Shown here: positions 1-12,079 of the stretch, piece after piece | How the letters are laid out: the number at the start of each line of letters is the position of its first letter | Numbering within the stretch: the stretch's first letter is position 1 | From: Vitrella brassicaformis | Lineage: Eukaryota > Sar > Vitrellaceae | Direction: 5' to 3' | Assembly: GCA_001179505.1 (NCBI GenBank) | Contig: CDMY01000227.1 | Span: forward strand, 62,001 to 126,000 | Length of the DNA stretch: 64,000 nucleotides | The notes under the pieces: generated by a model | The model's database searches: none | The model's input: the letters and a program-made list of their open reading frames with translations, nothing else | Told to the model about the DNA's origin: nothing | Position numbers and translations under genes: made by a program

Positions 1-76
1 CATCGGGCAACGTGCCCGGCCGACTGGCTCTCGTGTATCCTTCCTTGGTGTGGGTGGGTCTTGTGTGTGGGTGCAG

Positions 77-3000
77 GTGCGATCAGATTGGGAGAAGACG
101 GTGTTCGACCTGCGCAAGACCAACCACGAGCTGGCGGTCCAGCACTACGAAGACCTGCAGGCCAAAGGTACACACACACACACACAAACACATACCATAA
201 TCCACACACTCCCAAGCAATGAAAGCGCTGTCTCTTTGGTTATCTGTCTGTCTGTCTGTCTGCAGCCGCCCTCCAGACGGACGTGACTGAGCTGCGCAAG
301 GAGCTCTTCTCCCTACAGTCAGAGCTCGAGCAGCACAAAGCCCTCCTGGCCAGGCGGCTGACCACCCCCCAGCCACCACCCACCCCACTCCTGCCTGCCC
401 CAATGCCATACCCCCCCTCACACGCCCCCGACACCCACACCCAGACCGACACGGAAGAGATGGTGCAGCGGCTGCGTGCGGCCGTGCAGGAGAAGAACGC
501 TCTGCGGATGGAGCTGGACGTCCTCAAGGAGCAGCGACGCTTCAGCCTCATCGACGGCATCAGCGACGGCAACTCGCCTACACGTCATGGCACAGCGACA
601 GCAGCGGCGGCAGCAGCAGCAGCGGCATCAGGAGCACTCTCTGACACCGTCCTGTCGCCCAGAGATGGAGTGGGACTGGGGGTGACAGATACGGGTGGAG
701 AGGGGGTTGGTGAGGCGCAGCCGATGCCGCCCCGTGTTGGCAACGGGCGGGGCCCCGCGCTGCCCACCCTTATGGAGGAGAAGGACGAGGAAGAGATGGT
801 GGCCGACAAATCGCCAGCTGCCCCCTCGGTGCCACCTGAGCAGATTGCCCTCCACTCACACCCACCCCCTCCACCAGCACCCAAGACCGAAGACGCCCCT
901 CCCCCATCCCTAGCCTCACTCACACAGCCACAGCCACAGGCCCAGTTGCAGCAGCAGCGGCCGAGGGAGAAGGAGACCATTCTCAAGCGTGAAGACGACC
1001 AAGGGGCGGCGTTGCCGACACCTGTAGACAGCCGCAATGAGGGAATGCAGGAGGCGGGAGAGGAAGAGGATGAGGGAGATGGGGAGGAGTCGCCAGAGGG
1101 CGGGGGCCAGGAGGACGGCGGGCAGGCAGACATCATCTCACACCAACCCCCGCCTGGCCCACCACCATCACTGGCACCACCAGCCGCAGCAGCAGTAGTC
1201 ATGAAGGAGGTCCACCCGTCGTCGATGGGCGGTCGTCAGGAGACGGCGGAGACCGCTTCATCGGCTGGAGGGGGAGAGGCGGCCACCGTGGCCGTGGGAC
1301 GTGTCAAGGAGGAGACAGAGGGCCTGGGTGCTGCGAGCGCGTCGGCGACCGGGGCGATGGCGTCCGTCCAGGTAGTGGATGGTGGCGGGAATATCATGCT
1401 GTTGGTATCTATGTGTGTGTGTGCTGTCGTGTGTGTGCGTGAGAAGCCGCTGCAGCGCATTCGTGGGATGATATGTTCGTCTACCGAGAAGCTGCGTCGG
1501 GTGCGGGGTGCGGCGGAGGATCCTGAGCTGGAGGGGCAGATCAAAAGGATACTCGCTAAGGACATATTCGAGTAACTCAGCCAGCCAATCAGCGAGACAC
1601 AATGGCTCAGCACCATATCGGTGTGTGCTCTCTGTCTGCTCCAATGTCAGCTCTACAGTGCGCCGCATCGGCCCCGGCCTGTTCCAGTTTGGAGAATTCA
1701 CCTGCAAGGTACCCAAATCGACAACACCACACACGCACTCACACCCAACACACAGACCGCCCCAGCATCAACTGTGCCATCTCCTGTCCACCCGTCACCT
1801 ACGTCAGGTCCGTTTTGTAGCCGGCAGCCGCACCCAACTGGAGGCCTGTCTCGTCCATGACGCGCCTGCTCTCACCACCACCACCACAGCCGGCCCCCTC
1901 ACCCAGCGCGACGGCAGCCCACGCGAGGGCCCCTACAGCGACTTTGAGGTGTTTGTCAAGTTCCTCAACAGCGAGCGGTCCCGGGGCATGACCGACAGGT
2001 CCCACCACCATCCATACCACCACCACAAGTCGGCCTCCTCCAGCGACCTCCCCACCGCACCGCACCCCGTGGCCATCGCAGCAATGAAGTCACTCGCCAA
2101 GGCGGCTGCAGTGGCCAGGCAGGGGCATCAGGGCGCCCTGACGGTGGACGACACCCACCACCACCACCACCACCAGCAGCAGCAGGTGCATGTGGTGCCG
2201 CCCCCTGCGTCCGTCACATCCATGGCTGAGGAGCGGCGCATCAGGTTCGAGCCGCCAGGGGTGGTGGAGAGCTCGCCGTCGGTGTGTCTCGTGCAGCCAG
2301 AGGGGGACATGGACACGGGGAGCCCCGGCCGCATACCTGGGGCAGACCCGCAGCGTGTCGAGAGGAGGCCAGTAGCACAGCACAAGGGGGACGGGAGAGG
2401 GGGAGGGGGAGGGGGGGCTGCGCCGTTCACCACTCGCGCAGTGGTTCAGACCACCACAGGTGGGTGAGAGAAAAAGACTCTGACACAGGCACACTGCATC
2501 CATCTCTCCATCGATGCTGGCTGTTCTGTCCTGTTGGTCAGATTTCTCTGCCGCTCAGCAGCAGATGGGTGGGGGTAGTGGACCTTATGGCCCAGCGGCC
2601 GTCAAGTACGTCTTCCCCTCCGTCCGATACACCCTCTCGCCCTACAGCAGACCCCAGCCACATCCACACCCACACTCGGGTGTGCTGCCGGGCTACCAAC
2701 TGGCGAGAGGTCCTGGGATGCCTCCTCAGGCCAAGAAGGGTCAGGCCACCAGGCCGCCCATGGCCAAGTCGGCTGGCAGGGGGGCCATGGAGGGGGCAGG
2801 AGGGGGAGGGGCCGTGCGCGTGGGGGGGAGACAGATGCAGAACAACCCACCGTCGCCGTACCAGGCGCCCATCCGACCCGTGCAACACATGGTACGAGCG
2901 AGGAGAGAAAGATGGATGCCCCGTGCATGATTTGATTGTCGATGCATCCATGGCCTTTCTTGTCTTGTCTCTCGTGCAGGGTGTCCCTGGCCCTGCGATG

Positions 3001-3586
3001 AAGCCCTTCGCCTTCCAGCCCGTCCCATCGGCCGTCTATCCCCTGTCCAAGAGCGCCGAGAACACACCCCGCATCACGAAATCGCCATACGGCCAGGGGA
3101 TCGGCGTCCGGCCCATCCCGCCCATCCCACCTCCCCACTGGCTGCATCCGAGACCCGTCGGCCGACACCTCAGTGGGCCGTCGGTGCCAGTCCATGGCCA
3201 GAGCCAGGGACAGGCTGCCTACTGCCACGCACACACCCCTGAGGCGGTCCGTCGTTTCCCGCACGGGGACGTTGTGGTGCTCCCGAGGTCGCACTCATAC
3301 CTTCCTACCACATCCACCGCACAACAAAGTAAACCATCCGGGCAATTGGATGCGACACAGCAGAGACACCCACTGGATGCGTGTGTGTGCAGATGATAGC
3401 TTCACCGATGGCCGCGGCACGATGCACCTCCGCCGCCCAGTGCCACTCTACCCATACCCACCGGCACCAGCCCCCGTGCAGCTGCCCAGCCGTGCGGCTA
3501 TGTGGGAGCAGCACTTCGCCTCCGCCTTCCGGGCACTGCCCAACAACATGCAGCACCAGCACCAGCAGCAGCAGAGATGGATGTAG
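77..3586 (+). CDS. Coiled-coil and low-complexity protein, 5' partial
   Basis: Eight exons can be joined in frame: 77-167, 266-1404, 1456-1571, 1651-1708, 1808-2459, 2542-2891, 2980-3328 and 3393-3586, giving 982 residues. The window opens inside an intron, so the N-terminus is missing. The first exons encode a charged heptad-like helix (SDWEKTVFDLRKTNHEL, then TELRKELFSLQSELEQH) typical of coiled coil. A long Pro/Ala/Glu/Gln-rich stretch follows, then one compact block spanning four exons, with LEGQIKRILAKDIFD, GPGLFQFGEFTCKVRF and FEVFVKFLNSERSR. The C-terminal third is His/Gln/Pro-rich and looks disordered. The FQFG...KVRF block loosely recalls GAS2-type cytoskeletal domains, but the MVRVGGGW core of that family is absent, so I do not assign it. 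A scaffold or cytoskeletal role is only a guess. The phases closing across all seven introns support the model. Confidence 0.7.
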
Positions 3587-3975
3587 CTGAAGGGGCCGTG
3601 AGGGACTGATTGCTTATTGATGGGACGTAGCCGATGGCTGCCTAATGCATGATACGTCAAAGGCGATCTCTGTGTGTGTGTGTGTGTTGGCGGTGGTAGC
3701 TGTGGACTCTATGTGTGAGAGGAGGGAGGGAGGGAGGGAGGGAGGGAAGTAGCAGTGCTTGGCTGCTTGCTTGATTAGAAGACGATTTTGATCTCCGCCA
3801 TGCATCAATTAAGGGATTCAATGGCTCACGGACACACCACACGAACACGGTCTTAAACCCAAAATCAGTCCAGCAAACGACGCCCCTTACCCCTCCCAAC
3901 ATCCAACGAACAAAACGCCACACGTCACAGCAACCGACACAGCACAGCAACGGCAAAGGACTGATGAGTGGCCCA
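3587..3975. other. Tail-to-tail spacer
   Basis: This interval lies between the stop codons of two converging genes. It holds a short TG run near 3671-3687 and a GGGA tract near 3719-3746. I see no gene in it. Both 3' untranslated regions and polyadenylation sites must lie here. Confidence 0.6.
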
Positions 3976-5900
3976 CTACGGCTCCTCATTATTCCCCAGC
4001 GACGCATACACATGGTCATCTTTTCGCCTCCTAGTGGGGCTTTCCAACAGCACATCGATTCTATCCTGCCCCTGCTGCTGCCCCTCTCCCCCCTCCCCCT
4101 CAGGGTCTGCATGGGGGTGTTTGTCCGCGGCAGCGGGGGTCCGCCTGACCTTGAGAAACCCCAGCTGCAGCACCGGCCTCCGAGAAGACGATGCTGTGGA
4201 GGACTTCCCGCTGTCGCATTGTGGGGGGTAGGGGCAGGCGTCGTTGTTGTTGTCGTCGCTATCGTTGCCTTCGGGTCTGTGGGACCCGTGGGCTGGCTCT
4301 TCCTCTGTCACGGGGCAGCTGATACTGTCGCCTCTCGACTCACGAAGCTCTTGCGACAACAGGTCTTTCGTCTCTGCAGACAGACACAGCAAGGGAGGGA
4401 GACATTTGTGACACAGCACAACAAACAAATGTCCTCTTGCTTTGCTTCCTCTCGATGCTCACTCACCTAGAAGCTCATTGGTCTTTGCCGTGACGACACT
4501 CCGCCCGTCGCTTTCCTCCTCCTTAGTCTTGGTAGTGAAGGTCCGAGAGAGGCCCATCGACCGCATGCTCGTCACCGCCCCTCCCTCACTGTCCGCCCCA
4601 ATCGTGCGCCGCCGGCTGCTGCCCCCCTCCTTGAACGACACACCGGCGCCCTTCTTCCACCCGTGGCCGCCACTCTTGTTGGCATGGTCTCGCTCAGAAA
4701 CCGCCCCCAGCCGAGAGGCGTTCGTCGTGACGCCGGACCGCTGTGTCTCCGTAGTGGCCATCGCCCGCATAGCGTCCTTCAGCTTGCTCCGACGCCGCAC
4801 CGTCCAGATGGTGAGGGCAAGCGCGACAAGCACGAGCGCCAAGCCGATGGAGGTGCCGATGATCAACACGGACAGGTCGCTGCCAGTGGTGTCTGTGAAA
4901 AGGCGTCCGAGGGTCAGGTCGCCCTTTGTGATGAAGAACGGCCCAAAAGCGGCTACGGTGTCGCTGCTGATGGGCTCGAGGGCCCTCGCTGTGGAAGTTC
5001 CTTGGCATGGGACGCAGTCGGGCTCGTTGCACAGCCTGATGCTGCAGAAGAGGTAGCCGTATTGGGTGCCGGCGAATGAGAAGGATGGAGTGGAGAAGCG
5101 GACGGTGTGGCTTTCCTGAAAGTACACGTCAGTCGGGATGGGCCGCTCCAGAGCACAGCCGCCCTCTATCATTTTCTAAGCAACAGAATGCCACAACATA
5201 CCAGGATCGTGTCTCCTTGCCGGCCAGGTAAAGGCCCGTGACTTACATAGCCAAGGTTGACGGGCAGCGGGGAGCTCGCCCCCGCCCAACAGTCCACCAA
5301 ATTAACATATAGCTTCTCCACCAGCTCGGTGGGCAGGTTAGTGGTGTCCAGCTTGACCTCGACATAGAACTTGCTCGACGCCTCCTGCCCCTCCTCGACA
5401 GTGAACTTCTGAGGCGGGACGACGGGCTGCAGACATTCGTCATCGCGACACAGCGTCATCGACACGTCGTACGTGCTGTTGCCGGTCACTCGGATGCGCC
5501 TGTATCCGTTGGCGATGGGGATGTTGACCTGCCCGTCGCTATTGCGCAGACACTGCCCCGTGGCGTTGAACACCGTGTCGTTGACCTGTATAGTGCCCAC
5601 CTGCCCGATGACCTCAAACCCCTCCGGCAGATCTGGCGCGGCTGGGCCCTCGTTGTCCGCGAGGCAGCCCTCGAAAGGGATAGAGAGGCAGTACTCGTTC
5701 GGCTGTGTGACCCCAGGGCATGGCGCCCCGGACGTGTCAAGCCACTCGGCAGTGCAGTTGCAGAGCACCTCGTCGAAACACAGCACCATTGCGTCAGCCT
5801 GGCATTCCACCGTGGCCGTCAGGAATGAATCAGCAGCCACGGTAAAGGGCAGGAGGGCTGCCATGATGAGGCAGGCGGAGGCGAGGGCCGCCTTTTTCAT
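3976..5900 (-). CDS. ZP-module type I membrane protein
   Basis: Three exons (5900-5247, 5175-4467, 4373-3976) encode 586 residues. The protein starts with a clear signal peptide (MKKAALASACLIMAALLPF). A Cys-rich ectodomain follows, then one transmembrane helix near residues 315-340 (LSVLIIGTSIGLALVLVALA) and a basic, Ser/Thr-rich cytoplasmic tail of about 245 residues. The ectodomain has the hallmarks of a zona pellucida C-terminal half: FYVEVKLD, then VDCWAGASS, then KMIEGGC (hydrophobic pair, three residues, Cys), then VRFSTPSFSF and YLFCSIRLC followed by CVPC. The first 150 residues, with their spaced cysteines, could be the ZP-N half. ZP modules polymerise at cell surfaces in animals, so a role in extracellular matrix, coat or receptor function is inferred. 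N-glycosylation sequons such as NCT, NDT and NST are present. The gene is head-to-head with SF3B4. Confidence 0.8.
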
Positions 5901-6207
5901 GGCGTGAAAGGCCTTGCCAGTCGCGGGGATGGCTATATGAAGAAAGGTCGGGGATGAAGCCTCGTGGGGCCGAGGAAAACGGCGGAAGAAAGCAGAAAAA
6001 GAGGCCGCTTCTTTACAAAGTGTGTCGTGGAAAGGGGGGGAGGGAGAGGGTGAGGCAATTGGGAGGGAAGGGAGAGTGCGAGCTGAGACCGTTCACACAT
6101 GCGAGCTAGAACGCGAGTCGAAGGGGAAGAGCGAGATCTTGATCAACCGTCGACTGCTGAGCCCGTTCGACCGACCGAGCGGCTTCATTTGTCAAGGATA
6201 GTTAAGG
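5901..6207. promoter_or_regulatory. Divergent promoter region, ZP protein / SF3B4
   Basis: This is the 307 bp between two divergent start codons, so both promoters and 5' UTRs must fit inside it. It contains purine-rich tracts (GAAAGC, GGGAGGGA) and is free of the TG and CATC repeats that fill the tail-to-tail spacers. No TATA box is evident. Confidence 0.5.
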
Positions 6208-7570
6208 ATGGGAAGCCGCGGCGTGGCGGACATCAGCCAGGTGTACGAGCGCAACCAGGAGGCGACAGCCTACTGCGGCAATCTCGACCCGCGGGTGGAC
6301 GAGGAGACTCTCTGGGAGCTGTTCATCCAGTGCGGTCCTGTCAAGAACGTCCACATCCCCAGGGACAAGGTCACGGGAGGACACTCAGGTCGGTCAGCTC
6401 CACTCCATGCATACACACGTACCCAGCCAGCTGCCTGTCGTGTGCACGTGCGTCTATCTGTGGCGTGTCATCCATCCATGGTACGTCAGGGTATGGCTTT
6501 GTGGAGTTCCACAGCGAGGAGGACTGCGACTACGCCATCAAGATCATGAACATGGTCAAGCTCTACACCAAGCCACTGCGGTGCAACAAGTCGGCGCAGG
6601 ACAAGCGCACCCAGGAGGTTGGCGCCAACCTCTTCATCGGCAACCTCGACCCGGAAGTGGACGAGAAGCTCCTGTACGACACTTTCAGCGCCTTCGGCGT
6701 CCTCCTCTATGCGAAGGTGCCTCTAATCTAGCTGACACGGCTGGCACAGTGTGCGGCGCGTGTGTGGATGGGATAGGTGTGTGGGTGTTGTGTTAGGTGA
6801 TGCGTGACCCCGAGAGCGGGGAGTCCAAGGGCTATGGGTTTGTGGCCTACGACGCCTTCGAGTACTCGGATGCGGCCATGCAGGCCATGAACGGCCAGTT
6901 CCTATGCAACAGACCCGTCCACGTCTCATACGCCTACAAAAAGGACACCAAAGGTGTGCTGTGGACACACACACCAACACCAACACACTTCGGACGACAG
7001 GCGAGATGAGATCTCTGTGTGTCACCTGTTGGTGCGTTCAGGGGAGCGTCACGGTGCAGCAGCAGAGCGTCTCATCGCGGCGAATCGTCCCAAGGATTTG
7101 AAGATCCGCCCGCCACACACCATGTTCGCCAATGTCCCGACAGCCCCCGCACCTCTCGCCAGCGGTATGAGCCAGAACCCCACGACACACAACGCCAACA
7201 ACAATGTTGATCATCTTTTGTGTATGGCTGTTGTCACATATATCAGCTGGTCCCCCTCCGGGCCTGACGGCTCCCACCTCGACCTCAGCCGCGTCCATGG
7301 CCGGCCCGCCGCCCGGCCTGGCACCCCCTGGCATCCCTCCACAGAACTTCAGGCCGCCAGTGGGGATGCCCGCACCACCCATGGCCGTCCCAACTCTGCC
7401 ACCAGGTGCGGTGCGTGTGACTGCTGTGGATGGATGGATGGATGGGAAGACGATGACACGTGTGTGTGTGTGTGTGTGTGTGTGTGGTGGTTGTGAGTGC
7501 AGGTATGCCTCCCCCTCCGATGCCGTTCTTCCCCCCGGGCATGCCGCCCTTCGCTCCACCAGCGCAATGA
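6208..7570 (+). CDS. SF3B4: Splicing factor 3B subunit 4 (SF3b49/SAP49)
   Basis: Six exons (6208-6388, 6490-6716, 6797-6953, 7042-7164, 7247-7405, 7503-7570) encode 304 residues. Two RRM domains are in tandem. RRM1 has [19 protein letters not shown] (RNP2 region) and [18 protein letters not shown] (RNP1). RRM2 has [20 protein letters not shown] and [18 protein letters not shown]. The linker [10 protein letters not shown] and the post-[20 protein letters not shown] are family hallmarks. The tail is Pro/Gly/Met-rich, as in other SF3B4 proteins, though shorter than in vertebrates. In the U2 snRNP the protein contacts pre-mRNA near the branch site, which fits an intron-dense genome. The start [26 protein letters not shown] is standard for the family. 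The exon 4 donor (7165) is inferred from phase; the other junctions are clear. Confidence 0.95.
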
Positions 7571-8472
7571 GGGAGGGAGGGGAATTTCACCAGCTGGCCA
7601 CACGGAATGGTGCGTGCGTGCGTGGTTCCATTTCATGGATGGTGGTGCGGTCGTGTGAACTTGATTGTTTCTGATCAAGGTGAATGAGATTGGGTTGGTT
7701 ATGATGGTATGCTGTGTTGCACGGTAGACAGACAGAGACATTGTTAAAGGTACGTACCAGAGAGAGAGCTGAGCAGCGTCCATCCATGCCGGGTGGCCAC
7801 ATAGGTAGGTAGAGGTCCATCCATTCCATCAGTCGACGCACGAAAGGTCCATCCATCCATCCATTGATTAGCAGTGAGTGAGTCGAGTCCTCGTGCTTAG
7901 CAGCTTAGGCGTGCAGGGAAGAGGGAGAAGAGGAAACAAAGAGAATACAAATACAAAAGACGCCACGCCAACCGAACGTTCGACACGCATCCATCCATCC
8001 AAACACTCATTCATTCAAACATTCAGACAGACATTCAGACAGACAGGCACCGGCATGCGCGCGTCAACGCATCAACAAGAAGCCAGCCAGCAGAAGGGAA
8101 AAAAGACCCACACACAACACAACACACAACCGCATACAGACAGACATAAGCTAAATTAAAGGCGATCAAAAGGAGACATACGTGCAAACAAAACTGGGCA
8201 TACAGACAGACAGACCAACATGCGTCGGGGTCGCCACCCGAACACACAAAGGAAACAAAGGGAAAGGAAGCAAAGCAAGGCAAAAAAGTCTTAGACAAGG
8301 AGCGGCGGGGAGGGGAGCGGTGAACCCGATGGTCGGTTCGGTTCGTGCGTGGACAAGGAAGGAGACGGGAATGCGAATGACATGCATGTCTCACCGCACG
8401 ATGGATGCCTGTGCCGATGTGAGAAAAACCCTCAAGGAATGAAGGAAACGTGTAGTAATTACAGACCGCAGA

Positions 8473-8498
8473 CAGCCAGCCAGCCAGCCAGCCAGCCA
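8473..8498. repeat. (CAGC)n tandem repeat
   Basis: About six copies of CAGC/GCCA in a row, within the repeat-rich spacer. Confidence 0.9.
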
Positions 8499-8665
8499 AA
8501 CAGGGAGAGAGGCAGGTGAGTAGGCTCGTAGAAAGCGCACAAGGGACTGACTAGCTGCAGGCTGCATCTGGGGATGGCATGGCCGCGTCTGGGGCCATCC
8601 GTCTGCTCTGCTAGGCCTCGCAAGCAATGAAATGGATGGCATGGTGTGGGGTGGCATGGCAAGTC

Positions 8666-8685
8666 AAGGCAAGGCAAGGCAAGGC
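8666..8685. repeat. (AAGGC)4 pentanucleotide repeat
   Basis: Four perfect AAGGC units, flanked by the related GGCATGGCAAGTC. Confidence 0.9.
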
Positions 8686-8772
8686 GTGTGATGTGGAGGC
8701 AATCCTTACCAGACAGACAGACAGACAGCCAGATAAGATAGACGAGCAGTATGCAATGAACGAACGCACCAA

Positions 8773-8793
8773 GGGCAGGGCAGGGCAGGGCAG
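8773..8793. repeat. (GGGCA)4 pentanucleotide repeat
   Basis: Four tandem GGGCA units within the same spacer. Confidence 0.9.
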
Positions 8794-8838
8794 GAAGGTC
8801 TGATCTGTACAGGCAGGCAAGTCAAGTCAAGGGAAGCT

Positions 8839-8869
8839 GAGTGAGTGAGTGAGTGACTGAGTGAGTGAG
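8839..8869. repeat. (GAGT)n tandem repeat
   Basis: Seven or so GAGT units with one GACT interruption. Confidence 0.9.
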
Positions 8870-9805
8870 GGGCTGGATGGCATAATGGGAAATGGGCGGA
8901 TATATGGGATGGCATGGGTGAGTACGTCAAGTGAATGAGTCCCTCGATCAAGCTTGAATGAACAGCTGGGAGCTGGGCGGGGCCACACGAACGACCGGTA
9001 TCTTTGTATCGTCATCACGATACATCCGGCCAACCGCCCACCCAGGCATGCAATAGAGGCGAGAGATAGAAACCGGCGAGCTAGCTTGTAGTAGGTGACC
9101 AAGTAACACGGCGCACAGACACACACAGACACAGACACGGGGGGCTTATCAGATAATTATTAGATAAGATGCATGGCCATGGAGCGCTACAGATGGATGG
9201 ATAGATCTCACCCACCACAGACGCAGACGCAGACAGTGGAAAGACAGACAGACAGGTAATTGGTTAGTTGACCGATAGATAGATAGATTGGTTTGGTTGA
9301 CGAGAAAAATGGTGCATTGGATTCGATTGCATTGCGTTGCTGGCAGGCAGGCAGGCAGCTAGGTGGCTGCTGCCGCTATATTTCCCCGATAACACACAGA
9401 CTGACTAAGAAAAGACCAGACCACTGGCGACAGACAGACAGGCAGCCAACTGTTCGTTCAAACCGACCTCCGAGCGACAGACCGACAGACAGACAGACTC
9501 TCTCTGCGCGTGTGAGTGCGCGACAAAAATAGGACTCATTCGTCCCACCTTTTGTCGGTGGTGATGGTGGTGGTGGCTCACGCACACACCCACCCTCCCT
9601 CCCTCCCACCCACCACCCACACACGCACACGCACGAGGGACACTGGCCATGCGACGACGAGTGAAGCACAACAGCCCTCCTCTCTGGTCTGATCTGGCTG
9701 ACAGACGGCCCGTCAATCCGTCCGTCCGCTCACCCCCTCTCGCTGATGTCCACTGTGTCGCGTGTCCGTTTCTCTGTGTGTCTGTCTGTCGGTGGGGGAC
9801 GGCAG

Positions 9806-9940
9806 GCTCATGACATCGCCTCCCTTGACAGGCAGCTCAGCCGTCGTGTCGTGAGAGGAGATCCCAAGAAGCTGCTGGAGCACCCAGCAGACGGAAAGCG
9901 ATACTCACGCAGAAGACTGACTGATTCAGTGGATGGATGA
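9806..9940 (+). other. Exon-like island with ABC-transporter-like C-terminal motif
   Basis: This short stretch stands out from the surrounding repeats. After a good acceptor (ggcag at 9806) it reads AHDIASLDRQL, SRRVVRGDPKKLLEHPADG and KRYSRRRLTD, then stops. The KLLEHPA string also occurs in the C-terminus of the ABCC gene at 12656-20576 (APEKLLEHPASLFSRL), with about 80% nucleotide identity over 21 bases. It could be a relic of a duplicated ABC gene in the opposite orientation, one exon of an unrecognised gene, or chance. No Walker or signature motif lies nearby. Confidence 0.25.
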
Positions 9941-10170
9941 ACCGATCTGATCTGCGGGCCAAAAATCAGCGCCGACTTCATTCATGTCATCTCTCTCTGT
10001 CTGTTCGTTTCTGTCTGCGTTGGTGCCTCCCTCGCTTTAGATTTGGACGCGACGAACGCAGGCGGTCAGGCAGGTCAGCCCCCACTAGCACGTAAAGACA
10101 GACAGACGCACGCACAATAATCAGAGTAAACACCGTGCCGTACCATGCGCACACACGACACCAGACGACG

Positions 10171-10190
10171 CGACTCGACTCGACTCGACT
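10171..10190. repeat. (ACTCG)n pentanucleotide repeat
   Basis: Four CGACT/ACTCG units in a row. Confidence 0.9.
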
Positions 10191-12054
10191 CCAGCCAAAC
10201 ACAGCACACGATCCCCCTCCACTCCCCTCCACTCCTCTCCTCTGCATGTGTGTGCAGCCAGCCAGCCAGCCCACCGGTCAACACGAGCTCACACCCTCAT
10301 GCGTCGCACGCACACCAACGCGACCCCCATGAATGTAATGCAATGTGTGTGTAGTGTGAGTTTCCATCCCCGCGTGTGTACCCCTAGGTCCAAAAAAAGG
10401 CCCGCCACACGAACACGCTTTGAACACCGAACAACACAACACCAACACAGAAACTGCCCGCCCCTCATCACATGCATGCATCACCGCAACAGTCAGTCAT
10501 CCATCCACGTAGGCAGGAAGGCTCGTGATGTATGGTATGCAGATCATCATCACAGGTCAGTATGAGCGCAGTAAGCCATCCCTCCCTCCCTCCATCCATT
10601 CCTCCATCCGCCGGGCAGCCGGCCGGTCGTCCCATTGGGAAGACCAGAAAAAGTTAGTTGTCAGTGCCTCTGTCTGTTTTGCTTCTCTGTCTGGTTGCAT
10701 TGCATCGCGCCGCTCCTCGTGGGGACGCACGGACTTACAGCAGCCGTAGCAAGCCGTACACACACGCATCCATCCTTAGAAAACCACAAGGAAGGACGCC
10801 ACGCAATGCACGCAATGAGCGAGGAGAGGAGAGGAGAGGAGCGGAGCGGAGAGTGGAGTGGAGCTGCCCAGCCAGCCAGAGAGAGAAAGAGAGAGAGAGA
10901 GGCCCACAGGTAGGTAGGTAGCCGCAGACAGCAGTGAGTGAGCTGAGCGAGTTACTAAATCCGTTACATTACGCGCGTGCGCTAACCACAAAAAGCCAAT
11001 GCCACGCCAGGCTATACTATGCAATCGATGCTTGCCAGTAAGGCAGAGGTCGACATCCATCCATCCATCCATCAATTCATCCATTCAACGGTAGGACACA
11101 GCCATCCAGCCATATATTCGACAAAAGGCCACCAAAACCAGGGAGGGGAATCGGACACCAATATATGCGAGTGTGTGTGTGCCGCCCTGGTAGTGAGTGA
11201 GTGATGATGGCCCGCGAGTGAGTGAAAGTGAGAAACTCAGTCAGTGAGAGAGAGAGTGAGAGGCCGACAAATAGAGAATTCCCGAATGAATGCCGTTGAT
11301 TGAACAAAGGCGCCGGTGCGTCCATCCATCTAGCCACACAGAGCAAGAAGAGCCAACGTGACAGACAGAGAGAGAGAGAGAGAGACGCTGCCTGCCTTCC
11401 ACGCAGGCAGGAAGCCAGACAGACAGGCTCAGAGAAGTCAGACAGACAGACAGAAAAGTCAGACGGACAGTCAGTCAGTCAGAGAAACCGAGAAAATCAG
11501 CACCACACCACACCCCTTCTTCTGTTCTCTCCCTTCCGGTTGGTCCTCGGTGCATTGTTCATTGGCATGACAACAAACTTGTCCCCAGCAGGCAGACCGG
11601 CACGAGCCCGCCAGGAAATACCAGCCACGTCCATCCATCCACCCATCCCTCAGCGGGTTCCCCAGCTAGCTTACCATGAAGAGCATACACACACATAAGC
11701 CTTACTTCCGAGTCAGTCGCTTCAAGCACTGTCTGTGTAGTCCGTTCCGTTAAGTACGGGTGGAGACTCGAATTAGCACAATCCCAGCCAGCACAGCACG
11801 GAGGCAAGAGGCCAGCCAGCCAGCCAGCACGACCACACGACCACACACACACACACACACACATTCATTCTCATTCATTCGGTCATTCATAACCCAGCCA
11901 TCCATCCCATCGCACGGACGGACGAAAGTGATCAAGGCGTCAGTGTGAGTGTCGGTCTGAGTGTTATGCTATGTATTCCTTGGCGGATGAATCTGTTCCT
12001 GTGAATGAAATGAGGGAGGGGGAGGAGCACGTGTGTGTGTGGATGGATGTGGGT

Positions 12055-12079
12055 GGGTGTGGGTGTGGGTGTGGGTGTG
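12055..12079. repeat. (GGGTGT)n hexanucleotide repeat
   Basis: Four tandem GGGTGT units, telomere-like in base make-up but short and internal. Confidence 0.85.

Noticed and set aside
585-1202. Long antisense ORFs opposite the first gene
   Set aside because: They are Ser/Gly/Pro shadow translations of a GC-rich low-complexity exon, with no splice logic or motifs.
283-1575. A single 430-codon ORF reading through to a stop at 1573
   Set aside because: The stop is created by reading into a GT-AG intron (1572-1650); splicing restores an in-frame continuation into GPGLFQFGEFTCK.
77-3586. GAS2/GAR domain in the first gene
   Set aside because: Only the FQFG...KVRF part is reminiscent; the diagnostic MVRVGGGW motif is missing.
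8035-8499. ORFs in the 7.6-12.6 kb spacer (for example 154 codons on minus)
   Set aside because: They are translations of CAGA/CATC/CAGC repeats in every frame, lacking domain-like sequence.
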